From Gammaproteobacteria bacterium (GTDB lineage Bacteria > Pseudomonadota > Gammaproteobacteria > Chromatiales > Chromatiaceae): DNA of 64,000 nt. Both the position numbers and the translations under genes were made by a program. Within the stretch, counting starts at the first letter, position 1; each line of letters starts with the position of its first letter. The DNA lies in contig JAGRGP010000001.1 in NCBI GenBank assembly GCA_020445415.1, forward strand, positions 28,544 through 92,543, given 5' to 3'. This document shows positions 38,012 to 49,334 of this stretch, one piece after another. The notes beneath the pieces were generated by a model. It had not been told where the DNA came from. It ran no database searches and was given only the letters and a program-made list of their open reading frames with translations.

Positions 38012-38205
38012 TCAGCACTGAGCTGGCCTGTTTCCGGACCCAGCGTCTCGCATACTAGATGGATGGCACCGCACTAAGCTCGGATTGTTATGACGGCTAC
38101 CGGTTCCTCTGATGAATTTTATTGTGGCGGAAAGCGAGCGGGCTTCACTTAGGGCTGGCGGTGTGTTTATTTTTCCGTTTCTCTGCATTTTTCGTTAATA
38201 TTTAA

Positions 38206-39522
<1,317 letters not shown>

Positions 39523-39538
39523 CAGCGACGACCGGCAG

Positions 39539-40192
39539 ATGAATTTCGATATTCCCATAACCATTGCCCTATCCAAGGGGCGGATCTTCAAGCAGACGTT
39601 GCCGTTGCTTTCCTATGCCGGCATCGAGCCCCTGGACGATCCTGACAGTAGCCGTAAGCTGATCCTCGATACCAACCATTCGCAGGTTAAACTGCTGATT
39701 ATTCGGGCCACCGATGTCCCTACCTACGTTCAATGGGGTGCGGCGGATCTCGGTGTGGCAGGAAAAGATGTCCTCATAGAGCATGGTGGTGAGGGTCTCT
39801 ATGAGCCGCTCGATTTAGGTATTGCCCGTTGTCGGATGATGGTCGCAGGCGCCGCGGGGGCAAAGCTCTCGGGCGACAGATTGCGCATTGCCACCAAGTA
39901 CGTGAACGCCGCCCGTAACCATTTCGCCTCCAAGGGACAGCAGGTGGAGATCATAAAGCTATACGGTTCTATGGAGTTGGCTCCTCTGGTCGGACTCTCG
40001 GACCTGATTGTGGATCTCGTGGAAAGCGGAAATACATTGAAGGCCAACGGATTGGTGCCACTTGAGCATATTCAGCACATCAGCTCGCGCCTGGTGGTTA
40101 ACAAGGCGTCGTGGAAGATGAAGCACGACACGGTGATTAAGTTGCTTGGAGCAATACGCCAGGCGGTGACGGCAAATAGCAAATTCGAGTGA
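39539..40192 (+). CDS. hisG: ATP phosphoribosyltransferase, short form
   Basis: The 217-residue HisG catalyses the first step of histidine synthesis. It is the short form, lacking the C-terminal regulatory domain, and such enzymes need the HisRS-like subunit HisZ, which is not in the window. The [15 protein letters not shown] start and [15 protein letters not shown] motif are clear. Longer upstream frames overlap murA and are not supported. It is followed by hisD. Confidence 0.97.
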   Translation: MNFDIPITIALSKGRIFKQTLPLLSYAGIEPLDDPDSSRKLILDTNHSQVKLLIIRATDVPTYVQWGAADLGVAGKDVLIEHGGEGLYEPLDLGIARCRMMVAGAAGAKLSGDRLRIATKYVNAARNHFASKGQQVEIIKLYGSMELAPLVGLSDLIVDLVESGNTLKANGLVPLEHIQHISSRLVVNKASWKMKHDTVIKLLGAIRQAVTANSKFE

Positions 40193-40260
40193 GCGATTGG
40201 GCGGGAGGCTGCACGGTCGTGGGACGGGGTACAGCCCCGGGAAACTGTTGGGGATGAGGC

Positions 40261-41562
40261 ATGGTAGAGATCAAACGGTTAAGCACGGCCGATAACGAAT
40301 TTCAGGACCAACTGGATCGGCTGCTTACCTGGGAATCGGTTTCCGATGAGGCCGTCAATCAAACGGTCCGCGATGTGATCACGACGATCCGGAAGCGCGG
40401 GGACCCGGCGTTACTGGAATTTACGGCCAAGTTCGATGGCTGGACGCCGTCTGTTGCCGCTGATCTGGAAATTACCCACTCTCGGCTGGAGCAGGCTAGA
40501 GAGAGTATCTCTGACGATCAACGTCAGGCATTGGAAGCGGCTGCCGCTCGAATTCGTACCTATGCCGACCGCCAGAAGATGGCTGCCTGGTCCTACACCG
40601 AGGACGACGGAACCCTGCTCGGCCAGCAGGTGACTCCTCTGGACCGGGTAGGGCTCTATGTGCCGGGCGGTAAGGCCGCTTACCCGTCCTCGGTCTTGAT
40701 GAACGCGATTCCGGCGAAGGTCGCAGGTGTACCGGAGCTAATCATGGCCGTTCCGACGCCATACGGCGAGCAGAACGAGTTGGTGCTAGCAGCGGCCCAC
40801 GTGGCCGGTGTGGACCGGGTATTTGCGGTCGGTGGGGCTCAGGCCGTAGCGGCCATGGCGTATGGAACTCAGACAATTCCGCCGGTAGACAAGATCGTGG
40901 GACCGGGAAATATCTACGTCGCCACCGCTAAACGGGCAGTGTTTGGACAAGTGGGAATCGACATGATCGCCGGTCCCTCGGAGATACTGGTCATTAGTGA
41001 TGGCGGGGGCAACCCGGACTGGGTAGCTATGGATCTTTTCTCCCAGGCGGAGCACGACGAAGATGCGCAATCGATCTTGCTGTGCCCCGATGCTGGGTTC
41101 ATTAGCCGGGTAGGGCAGAGTATCGACCGGTTGCTACCCGCAATGGAGCGCCGCCAAATTATTACCGCCGCGCTGGCCTCCCGCGGAGCGATGATTCTGT
41201 GTCGCGATCTGGACGAGGCCTGCCGTGTCGCGAACCATATTGCTCCTGAGCACTTGGAGCTCTCGGTTAGCGATCCCGCGGCATTGTTGCCGGCGATTCG
41301 CCATGCAGGGGCGGTGTTCATGGGCAGACATACCTCGGAACCGTTAGGTGACTATTGCGCCGGCCCGAATCACGTGCTCCCGACCTCCCGAACCGCGCGG
41401 TTTTCGTCGCCGTTGGGAGTTTACGATTTTCAAAAACGCAGCAGTCTCATCATGGTCTCCCAGGCCGGCTCGGAACGGCTTGGGCGCATTGCCTCTGTTT
41501 TGGCTAGGGGAGAAGGGCTTACCGCTCACGCCCGCTCGGCGGAGTACCGTTTCGAACGGTAA
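40261..41562 (+). CDS. hisD: Histidinol dehydrogenase
   Basis: The 433-residue zinc enzyme oxidises histidinol to histidine, the last two steps of the pathway. Conserved segments include [21 protein letters not shown] and [10 protein letters not shown], with zinc ligands and catalytic residues in the usual places. It lies 68 bp after hisG and 40 bp before hisC. Confidence 0.98.
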   Translation: MVEIKRLSTADNEFQDQLDRLLTWESVSDEAVNQTVRDVITTIRKRGDPALLEFTAKFDGWTPSVAADLEITHSRLEQARESISDDQRQALEAAAARIRTYADRQKMAAWSYTEDDGTLLGQQVTPLDRVGLYVPGGKAAYPSSVLMNAIPAKVAGVPELIMAVPTPYGEQNELVLAAAHVAGVDRVFAVGGAQAVAAMAYGTQTIPPVDKIVGPGNIYVATAKRAVFGQVGIDMIAGPSEILVISDGGGNPDWVAMDLFSQAEHDEDAQSILLCPDAGFISRVGQSIDRLLPAMERRQIITAALASRGAMILCRDLDEACRVANHIAPEHLELSVSDPAALLPAIRHAGAVFMGRHTSEPLGDYCAGPNHVLPTSRTARFSSPLGVYDFQKRSSLIMVSQAGSERLGRIASVLARGEGLTAHARSAEYRFER

Positions 41563-41602
41563 GACCTGCTGGGCGCCCTGGAGGGTCGACGAGGAAACTG
41601 GC

Positions 41603-42694
41603 ATGAGCAAAGAAATGATCGAAACTCTGGTAAAGCGTTGGATAAAGCCTGGGATCCGGGCCCTTTCCGCCTATCATGTGGCTGACGCGAAGGGGCTGAT
41701 TAAGCTCGATGCGATGGAAAATCCCTATACCTGGCCAGAGGGGCTACGTCGCGAGTGGCTGGAGCTGCTGGTCAATACCGATGTGAACCGTTATCCACAT
41801 CCGCAGGCGCCCGAAGTAAAGGCCGCGTTGCGCCGCACCATGTCGATTCCCGAGCAAGCAGACCTGGTGCTCGGAAACGGTTCAGACGAGCTGATTCAGA
41901 TGATCGCCATGTCGGTTGGCGGGCCGGGGCGGTGTCTCCTGTCCGTAGAACCGACCTTTGTGATGTACCGGATGATCGCGGCATTCCTCGACCTCGATTA
42001 TGTCGGGGTGCCGTTGCGTCGGGACGATTTCTCGATGGACCTAAACTCGGTGTTGACGGCCGTGCGCGAGCACCAGCCGGCAGTTATCTTTTTGGCGTAT
42101 CCAAACAATCCGACAGGGAACCTATTTGATCAGGACGATTTGCGGAGTATTGTCGAGGCCGCCCCGGGACTGGTGGTGATCGACGAAGCATATGCGCCGT
42201 TTACCGAGGTGAGTATGCTTTCGATGGTAGGCCGTTATGACAATCTACTGGTCATGCGTACGGTTTCCAAAATGGGCTTAGCAGGGCTGCGGCTGGGTTT
42301 GCTGGTTGGACCGAGCCCCTGGCTGGAGCAGATCGATAAAACAAGATTGCCTTATAATATCAATATCTTAACGCAGATTAGCGCTGCCTTTGCCCTGCGC
42401 CACCAAGCGGTGTTCGATCAACAGACAGAAGCCATACGGAGGGCGCGCGATCTGTTGTTTAAGGCATTGCGTTCCCTGCCGGGAGTCGAGCCTTTGCCGA
42501 GTCAAGCCAATTTCATTTTGTTGCGAATTGGCGAGGGACGGGCGCTGGAGTGTTATCGGAGGCTCCGGGAGCGGGGGATCTTGGTGAAGAATCTGCACGG
42601 TACACATGCCACGCTGGAAGATTGCCTGAGGGTAACAGTGGGGACTCCAGAAGAAAATTCCGCTTTTCTCGAGGCACTCAAAGCGCTGCTCTGA
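41603..42694 (+). CDS. hisC: Histidinol-phosphate aminotransferase
   Basis: The 363-residue PLP enzyme transaminates imidazole-acetol phosphate. The Schiff-base lysine is Lys223 in RTVSKMGLAGLRLG, and YPNNPTGN is conserved. GAGGAAACTGGC precedes the ATG at 41603; the longer frame overlaps hisD. It ends the murA-hisGDC run, and in Pseudomonas algW comes next, but here a signalling gene intervenes. Confidence 0.97.
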   Translation: MSKEMIETLVKRWIKPGIRALSAYHVADAKGLIKLDAMENPYTWPEGLRREWLELLVNTDVNRYPHPQAPEVKAALRRTMSIPEQADLVLGNGSDELIQMIAMSVGGPGRCLLSVEPTFVMYRMIAAFLDLDYVGVPLRRDDFSMDLNSVLTAVREHQPAVIFLAYPNNPTGNLFDQDDLRSIVEAAPGLVVIDEAYAPFTEVSMLSMVGRYDNLLVMRTVSKMGLAGLRLGLLVGPSPWLEQIDKTRLPYNINILTQISAAFALRHQAVFDQQTEAIRRARDLLFKALRSLPGVEPLPSQANFILLRIGEGRALECYRRLRERGILVKNLHGTHATLEDCLRVTVGTPEENSAFLEALKALL

Positions 42695-42872
42695 TCTCGG
42701 GCCACTCGTTCCGAATCGCGTATTTTTATTTTTGGTATCAGCGTTACTCATTTCGTTCTTTGTTCTGTTTTTCCGGAGAGGGTATTTGGGGTGGTAGCCC
42801 GCACCCCAGCAGGATTGCCTCCAGGATAATCTTCAGTTTGTCATTTTTCTGTCGATAACCAACGCCATAGAT

Positions 42873-45359
42873 ATGTTACTCGATACTGACATCGCCAACA
42901 GGTGGGGCCGTTTTTTCTCGGATATGAGAAATTTCGGCTGGCTATTCGTGGTCGCCTGGACGCTGGTGATAGGGGCTATCCTTTATTGGGACTTTCAGCG
43001 CGGGCAGGGTGCCACCCGGGAGCTGGCGCTCAGCCAGGCGAGGGCGCACTACAATAAGGACCTCGCGTTTCGTCTGTGGGCAACCGACCATCAGCGTATC
43101 TATGTCCCGATAACCGAAAAGAATCAGCCAGATCCCAATCTTGCACACCTCGATGAGCGGGATCTGACCACGCCTGCTGGCCGTCGACTAACGATGATCA
43201 ATCCGGCCCGTATTGTCCGCCAGCTGAACGATGATTATGGCTCTATCTACGGGGTTGTCGGCCGTATCGTCAGCTTGCAGCCGTTCCGGACAGAAAACAG
43301 TCCTGATGACTGGGAACGGTCGGCCATTGCGTGGTTTCAGTCAGGCGGCGAAGAGATGATTGATGTGACCGAGGTCGGGGGAGAGCCGATCTTGCGCCTG
43401 ATGCAGCCGTTGAAGACCGTGCCGGGTTGCCTGACTTGCCATGCGCAGCAAGGTTATCGGGTGGGTTTAGTCTCGGGTGGAGTCGGGGTGACGGTACCGA
43501 TGGGCGGCCTGCTATCCCGGGAGCGTCAACGCCTGGCCGCGAGCAGTCTGTCCCTGGGAATGCTTTGGCTGCTTGGGTTGGTGCTGATGCGCGTTGCCTT
43601 CCGCTTCGTAATTGAAAACCAGGCTAAGCGTGATCAGGTGCTGAACCAGCTAACCCGCAGTGAGGCGAGGAAGGCCTCCATCATGGAGACCGCCCACGAC
43701 AGCATCGTGATCATTGACGACCAGGGGTGTATCGCGGAATTCAACCGTGCAGCAGAGCAAACGTTTGGCTACCGGCGCGCCGATGTGTTGGGGCGGGCGT
43801 TGGCCGATGTGCTGATCCCCCCTTCCCTCAGGAGTCTCCACCGAAGCGGCTTTCAACGCTATATCAGCACCGGGATCACACGTATGTTGGATACCCGGAT
43901 TCAGACCATGGGGTGGCACGCGGATGGTGTCGAATTTCCGGTGGAACTGACTGTTTCCCGTGTCGATCAAGAGGGTACCCCGTTTTTCACCGCCTACATC
44001 CGCGACATGACGGAGGCACGCCGGCTGGAGGAACAGATCTCCTTCAAGACCACACACGATCAGTTGACCGGCCTGCTCAACCGGTCTGAATTTGAGCGTC
44101 AGCTTGGACTGTTGCTAGAGGAGCACCGCTTCGATGACGAGACCTTCGCTTTGGCCGTGGTTGATCTCGACCAATTTAAAGTAGTCAACGATACGGGGGG
44201 GCACAATGCCGGTGATATGCTGCTCACCCAAATAGCCAGGCTTATCCATTCAAAGACCAGGGCCGGAGACAGTCTTGCCAGGCTGGGAGGTGATGGCTTC
44301 GGTATCTTGCTCGAACAGTGCAACCTCAAAGAAGCCCAGCGAATCGGTACCGAATTGTTGGAGGTAATCAGAAACTTCCGCTACGAGTGGCAAGGAAAGA
44401 GCTTCGCCGTTACCGCCAGTATCGGAATTGTGCAGGTTTATCCTCGAAGCCAGTCGACGAGCGATGTGCTGAGCGCTGCCGACACGGCTTGTTACGTGGC
44501 GAAGGAGCAGGGCCGCAATCGGTTGCATATTTTCCATCACGACGATGTCGACCTGGCGCGCCGTCAGGGGGAGATGCGCTGGGTGAGCAGAATCCACGAT
44601 GCCTTCGAGCAAGGTCGATTCTTTCTTTATTGCCAGAAATTGAAGCCCCTGTCGGAAGAACCCGAGCACCAGGGACTGCATTACGAGGTGCTGTTGCGGA
44701 TGCGGGATGAGCAGGGAGAATTTGTGCCGCCCGCGACATTCTTATCGGCGGCGGAGCGGTATAGCCTGATGCAGACTATCGACCGTTGGGTGGTGAGATC
44801 CACGTTCTCCTGGCTGGCCAGCCATCCCCAGCATTTGAACCAGTTGGCGCTTTGCACCATCAATCTGTCCGGAAGCTCCGTGACTGACTATGCTTTTCTG
44901 AATTTTCTTATCGAGCAATTTGACAGTTATGCGCTTCCCGCAGGGCGAATCTGCTTCGAAATAACCGAGACGGCGGCGGTGTCCAATCTTTCCAAGGCAA
45001 CCCGGTTTATCGAGACACTGAAAATGCACGGTTGCCGCTTTGCACTGGATGATTTTGGTAGCGGCATGTCCTCGTTCGCCTATCTCAAGAATCTGCCCGT
45101 CGATTACCTGAAGATTGATGGCGCCTTTGTACGGGATATCGTGGACGATGAGATCGACCTCGCCATGGTGCGCTCCATCAATGATATCGGGCATGTCATG
45201 GGCAAGCAGACCATCGCAGAGTTTGTGGAGAACGACAAAATCTACTCCCGGCTAAAAGAGATTGGCGTCGACTACGCCCAAGGATACGGTATTGCCATGC
45301 CGATTCCCCTAGATCACATCGCGATGGAGAGTGTCGCCAAGGTCAATTTGGCCGGTTGA
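42873..45359 (+). CDS. Membrane haem-c sensor with PAS, degenerate GGDEF and EAL domains
   Basis: The 828-residue protein has two membrane segments (about 21-39 and 223-243) around a periplasmic DUF3365-like sensor with a haem-c motif CLTCH at 186-190. Then come PAS (about 266-385), GGDEF (about 390-555) and EAL (about 575-820) domains. The GGDEF signature is GGDGF (472-476), so cyclase activity is doubtful, but the inhibitory site RAGD (463-466) is kept. The EAL motif is EVL (605-607), and DDFGSG (726-731), EITET and KID are present, so phosphodiesterase activity is plausible. Its stop abuts that of degS. Confidence 0.9.
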   Translation: MLLDTDIANRWGRFFSDMRNFGWLFVVAWTLVIGAILYWDFQRGQGATRELALSQARAHYNKDLAFRLWATDHQRIYVPITEKNQPDPNLAHLDERDLTTPAGRRLTMINPARIVRQLNDDYGSIYGVVGRIVSLQPFRTENSPDDWERSAIAWFQSGGEEMIDVTEVGGEPILRLMQPLKTVPGCLTCHAQQGYRVGLVSGGVGVTVPMGGLLSRERQRLAASSLSLGMLWLLGLVLMRVAFRFVIENQAKRDQVLNQLTRSEARKASIMETAHDSIVIIDDQGCIAEFNRAAEQTFGYRRADVLGRALADVLIPPSLRSLHRSGFQRYISTGITRMLDTRIQTMGWHADGVEFPVELTVSRVDQEGTPFFTAYIRDMTEARRLEEQISFKTTHDQLTGLLNRSEFERQLGLLLEEHRFDDETFALAVVDLDQFKVVNDTGGHNAGDMLLTQIARLIHSKTRAGDSLARLGGDGFGILLEQCNLKEAQRIGTELLEVIRNFRYEWQGKSFAVTASIGIVQVYPRSQSTSDVLSAADTACYVAKEQGRNRLHIFHHDDVDLARRQGEMRWVSRIHDAFEQGRFFLYCQKLKPLSEEPEHQGLHYEVLLRMRDEQGEFVPPATFLSAAERYSLMQTIDRWVVRSTFSWLASHPQHLNQLALCTINLSGSSVTDYAFLNFLIEQFDSYALPAGRICFEITETAAVSNLSKATRFIETLKMHGCRFALDDFGSGMSSFAYLKNLPVDYLKIDGAFVRDIVDDEIDLAMVRSINDIGHVMGKQTIAEFVENDKIYSRLKEIGVDYAQGYGIAMPIPLDHIAMESVAKVNLAG

Positions 45360-46505
45360 TCAGTTCGACTTACCTATACTCGGGCGTTCACTGACCGTTG
45401 CTTCCAGCTGGAACTCCCGGTCGCCCCGCCAGCCTCTAATCTTCACCGTTGTACCCGGTTCCAGACCCGATATTATGGATAGGATCTCCTGGGAGCTGCT
45501 TGGAGCCTGGTTGCCAATGCGGGTAATGATGTCCCCCGGCTCGATTCCGGCCGAATCGGCGGGTCCACCTTCCAGCACCGCCGAGACCAGCACTCCGTGC
45601 AGGGTACGCAATCCGTGGGCTTCCGCCATTTCCGCTGTGATGTCCCGGCCAGCGATCCCCAACCAGCCGCGCACCACCCGTCCTTTGCGAAGGATTTGAT
45701 CCATAACCCCTTTGGCCAGGGTAATAGGTATGGCAAAGCCGATGCCATCGGATCCTCCGGTTTTCGAGAAAATGGCGGTGTTGATTCCGACCAGCTCACC
45801 GTAGGCGTTGATCAGCGCGCCTCCGGAGTTACCGGGATTGATAGCGGCGTCGGTTTGAATGAAGTTTTCGAAAGTGTTGATCCCCAGCTGATTTCGTCCC
45901 GTGGCACTGACGATGCCCAGGGTCACGGTCTGGCCCACGCCAAATGGGTTGCCGATCGCCAGTACCACGTCTCCCACCCGCAGGTGTGAGGAGCTGCCCA
46001 CCGTAATCGCTGGTAGTGGGGCGCGGTCCGATTTGATCACCGCGAGATCGGTGTCGGGATCGGTACCTGCTATCTCGGCCGCCAGGGTTGTCCCATCCGC
46101 CAGAACTACCCTGATTTCGTCTGCCCCATCAATCACATGGTGATTGGTTAGAATGAAGCCTTCTTCACTGATAATAACCCCCGAGCCAAGGTTGTTGGCG
46201 CGCTTTTTTCGTGGGGGGGAAGAGAATCGGTCTCCGAAAAAACGCCGGAAAATCGGATCGTCGAAGAGCGATCCTTTCTGTTCTATGGTGATTTTGGTGG
46301 TGTAGATGTTAACCACCGAAGGTGCGGCAGCCTGCACTGCCGCCGCATAGGAGACGGGTCCGTACGACTGTGCTTCGGGCGGTAGACGGCCAAGCCCGTT
46401 TGCGACCGGATGGAAATTCCGGTTGCCGACCAAATAGAGCGCCAGCAGCGCTGCGATGAGGCCTACTACTACAGAGGCCAAAATGAATTTTACGAAACTA
46501 TTCAA
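45360..46505 (-). CDS. degS: DegS/AlgW-type periplasmic serine protease
   Basis: The 381-residue protein has an N-terminal membrane anchor (about 7-27), a trypsin-like domain with His123 (TNHHVID), Asp153 (DTDLAVI) and Ser227 (INPGNSGGAL), and one PDZ domain (about 270-370). This is the DegS/AlgW layout, a single-PDZ protease that cleaves the anti-sigma factor RseA/MucA in the envelope stress response. In Pseudomonas algW lies next to hisC, as here apart from the inserted signalling gene. nif3 is divergent upstream. Confidence 0.95.
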   Translation of the reverse strand: MNSFVKFILASVVVGLIAALLALYLVGNRNFHPVANGLGRLPPEAQSYGPVSYAAAVQAAAPSVVNIYTTKITIEQKGSLFDDPIFRRFFGDRFSSPPRKKRANNLGSGVIISEEGFILTNHHVIDGADEIRVVLADGTTLAAEIAGTDPDTDLAVIKSDRAPLPAITVGSSSHLRVGDVVLAIGNPFGVGQTVTLGIVSATGRNQLGINTFENFIQTDAAINPGNSGGALINAYGELVGINTAIFSKTGGSDGIGFAIPITLAKGVMDQILRKGRVVRGWLGIAGRDITAEMAEAHGLRTLHGVLVSAVLEGGPADSAGIEPGDIITRIGNQAPSSSQEILSIISGLEPGTTVKIRGWRGDREFQLEATVSERPSIGKSN

Positions 46506-46589
46506 TTTCCTGGGTACCGGGGCGAATGTACGTGATCAATGCGGCGACCTGCCTTACAGTTCTTATCAACAACCGACGAGGATTCTAAG

Positions 46590-47345
46590 ATGGCCAGTCT
46601 AGTGGAGCTAGTGGAGTATTGCCAAAACCTCTTAAAGCCGTCCCAGTTCAGTGACTACTGTCCAAACGGATTGCAGATCGACGCAGGAAATCCGGAAGTG
46701 AGTAGCTTGGCCGTAGGGGTTACCGCCTGCCAGGCGCTCATTGACACCGCGGCGGATTGGGGCGCGGATTTGCTACTGGTGCACCATGGGTTCTTCTGGA
46801 AAGGCGAGCCTTCCCCATTGGTTGGTGTGAAAGGGCGGCGGATGACCACACTCATTCGGCGCGGCATCAGCCTGATGGCCTATCATCTGCCACTGGATGC
46901 TCATTCCGAGGTAGGTAACAATCGCCAGTTGGGTGAGCGTTTCGGGATTGCGGATGCCAGCCCCCTCCCCGAAGGTGACGGCCTGCTTTGGTACGGAACC
47001 CTTCTGCAGCCGGAGTCGGCGCACCGTGTCGCTTCCAGAATTGCTTCCGCCTTAAACCGGGAGCCGTTGCATATCCCGGGAGGACGGCGGGAGATTCAGC
47101 GCATCGGGTGGTGTAGCGGGGCTGCCCAAAGTTACATTGAACAGGCTGCCGCCGCAGGTCTTGATGGGTTCATATCCGGTGAGATATCGGAACATACCGT
47201 GCACTTGGCGCGAGAGCTGGATATCCACTATTACGCTGCCGGTCACCATGCCACCGAGCAGTTCGGGGTTCAGGCTCTGGGAGAGCGTCTGCGTGACCGC
47301 TTCGGGGTTAGGTACCGCTTTATTGATGTCCCCAACCCGGTCTAA
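46590..47345 (+). CDS. Nif3-like dinuclear metal-centre protein
   Basis: The 251-residue protein belongs to the Nif3/YbgI family of hexameric metal-binding proteins. Metal ligands are seen in LLVHHGFFW, in MAYHLPLDAH and in the C-terminal AGHHATEQFGVQAL. A role in GTP cyclohydrolase-like or metal-handling reactions has been suggested but is not settled. The start is the ATG at 46590, with GAGG upstream. It lies between degS and petA, as in Pseudomonas. Confidence 0.92.
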   Translation: MASLVELVEYCQNLLKPSQFSDYCPNGLQIDAGNPEVSSLAVGVTACQALIDTAADWGADLLLVHHGFFWKGEPSPLVGVKGRRMTTLIRRGISLMAYHLPLDAHSEVGNNRQLGERFGIADASPLPEGDGLLWYGTLLQPESAHRVASRIASALNREPLHIPGGRREIQRIGWCSGAAQSYIEQAAAAGLDGFISGEISEHTVHLARELDIHYYAAGHHATEQFGVQALGERLRDRFGVRYRFIDVPNPV

Positions 47346-47499
47346 GCGGAAGGTATCTCAATCTTGACCTGTGGTAGCGCATGTTGGAAAATGCCCCGTC
47401 TATTTGGGGTAAATTCAGCATATTCTGTATTCCTGATCCGGTGCTCCAGCGCAGGGCTTGGAAGCAGATTCATCCAGCCGACTCCGGGGGTCGTTTAGA

Positions 47500-48093
47500 A
47501 TGAGCGCAGATGGCGTGGATTTGAAAAAGCGGCGGCTGTTGACCGCGGCAACAAGTGTGGTTGGCGCGGTGGGTGCCGGTTATGTGGTCTATCCGTTTTT
47601 GGCGGCATGGGCACCGAGCGAAAAGGCCAAGGCGGCCGGTGCGCCGGTCGAGGCGGATATCAGTAAACTTGAACCGGGGCAATTGCTGCGCGTTAAGTGG
47701 CGGGGTAAGCCGGTGTGGATTGTGCGGCGAACGGAGCAGAACTTGAGTGCGCTCCCTTCCCTGGACAGTATCTTGGCGGATCCCAACTCCGACATGCCCC
47801 AACAGCCGGATTATTGCAAGAACTCCTACCGGTCGATCAAGCCCGAATTCCTGGTGGCGATCGGCATTTGCACCCACCTTGGCTGTTCTCCAACCTATCG
47901 GCCAGATGTCGCTCCTGCGGATCTGGGGGATGAATGGATCGGTGGATTTTTCTGTCCTTGTCACGGTTCGCGCTTTGATTTGGCGGCACGGGTCTATGCC
48001 GGCGTCCCGGCGCCTACCAATCTGGTGATACCACCTCACCAGTATCTGTCCGACAGCCGGATTCTTATCGGTGTTGATGGGGAGGCTGCCTGA
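47500..48093 (+). CDS. petA: Cytochrome bc1 Rieske iron-sulfur subunit
   Basis: The 197-residue Rieske protein passes electrons from quinol to cytochrome c1. Cluster and disulfide residues are CTHLGC (124-129) and CPCHG (152-156). The N-terminus has a twin-arginine KKRRLL motif and a membrane segment, as expected for Tat export. The TGATG overlap with petB couples translation. Confidence 0.97.
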   Translation: MSADGVDLKKRRLLTAATSVVGAVGAGYVVYPFLAAWAPSEKAKAAGAPVEADISKLEPGQLLRVKWRGKPVWIVRRTEQNLSALPSLDSILADPNSDMPQQPDYCKNSYRSIKPEFLVAIGICTHLGCSPTYRPDVAPADLGDEWIGGFFCPCHGSRFDLAARVYAGVPAPTNLVIPPHQYLSDSRILIGVDGEAA

Positions 48094-49334
48094 TGAGCAT
48101 GATGAAGAGCATGGTCGACTGGATCGACGAACGCTATCCATTGACCAAGGTGTGGAACGAGCACCTGGCCCAGTATTACGCACCCAAGAACTTCAATTTT
48201 TGGTACTTCATGGGCTCTTTGGGCATGCTGGTACTGGTGATGCAGATCCTCACCGGTGTCTGGCTGGCGATGAGTTACAAGCCCGACGCCGAACTCGCAT
48301 TTGGGTCGGTTGAGTACATCATGCGGGATGTGGACTGGGGCTGGTTGATCCGCTACATGCACTCCACCGGAGCATCCGCTTTCTTTATCGTTATTTATCT
48401 GCATATGTTTCGTGGGCTTATCTACGGTTCCTACCGCAAGCCCCGGGAACTACTCTGGATCATCGGTGTGATCATCTATCTAGTAATGATGGCGACCGCG
48501 TTCATGGGGTATTTGCTACCCTGGGGCCAGATGTCCTATTGGGGCGCGCAGGTTATCGTGAATCTGTTCTCCGCGGTTCCGGTGGTAGGAGAGGAGCTGG
48601 GAGTCTGGATCCGTGGCGACTACGTCATTTCGGACGCCACCTTGAACCGATTCTTTGCGCTGCATTTTCTGCTGCCTTTCCTGTTGGCGGCCATTGTCTT
48701 TATCCACATCGTCGCCCTGCACAAGGTGGGTTCCAACAACCCCGACGGCATTGAGATCAAGAAGGGTCCAAAAGGCAACCGGTGGAGTGATACCGCGCCA
48801 GCTGATGGCATCCCTTTCCATCCCTACTATTCGGTTAAGGACATTGCCGGTGTCGCCGGCTTCCTATTCTTGTTCGCGCTGGTATTGTTCTATGCACCGG
48901 AGATGGGGGGCTATTTCCTAGAGCATCCTAACTTCGAGCCGGCCAACCCGTTAAAGACGCCCGAACATATCGCACCGGTTTGGTACTTCACCCCGTTTTA
49001 CGCCATTCTTCGGGCTGTCCCATCCGTGGCCGGTTCTGCCTTTCCCGGCGTTGTGGCGATGTTTGCTTCCATCTTGATAATGTTTTTTCTCCCCTGGTTG
49101 GATCGCAGCCCCGTTAAGTCGATTCGTTACAAGGGTATGCTGTATAAGGTTCTGATGGCCCTATTCGTGGTTGATTTCATCGTCCTGGGGTATCTGGGAA
49201 CTCAGCCGACCACTGCTCTGTACAAATTGATGGCGCAGATAGGGACCATCTACTATTTCGCATTTTTTCTATTGATGCCGATTTATAGCAAGCTCGACAA
49301 GACCAAGCCTGTGCCGGAGAGGGTGACCAAATGA
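48093..49334 (+). CDS. petB: Cytochrome b of the bc1 complex
   Basis: The 413-residue integral membrane protein carries the two b haems and both quinone sites. Transmembrane helices and the four haem histidines are in place, for example MHSTGASAFF and HFLLPFLLAAIVFIH. It overlaps petA by 1 bp and petC by 4 bp (ATGA), so petABC is one translation-coupled unit. Confidence 0.98.
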   Translation: MSMMKSMVDWIDERYPLTKVWNEHLAQYYAPKNFNFWYFMGSLGMLVLVMQILTGVWLAMSYKPDAELAFGSVEYIMRDVDWGWLIRYMHSTGASAFFIVIYLHMFRGLIYGSYRKPRELLWIIGVIIYLVMMATAFMGYLLPWGQMSYWGAQVIVNLFSAVPVVGEELGVWIRGDYVISDATLNRFFALHFLLPFLLAAIVFIHIVALHKVGSNNPDGIEIKKGPKGNRWSDTAPADGIPFHPYYSVKDIAGVAGFLFLFALVLFYAPEMGGYFLEHPNFEPANPLKTPEHIAPVWYFTPFYAILRAVPSVAGSAFPGVVAMFASILIMFFLPWLDRSPVKSIRYKGMLYKVLMALFVVDFIVLGYLGTQPTTALYKLMAQIGTIYYFAFFLLMPIYSKLDKTKPVPERVTK

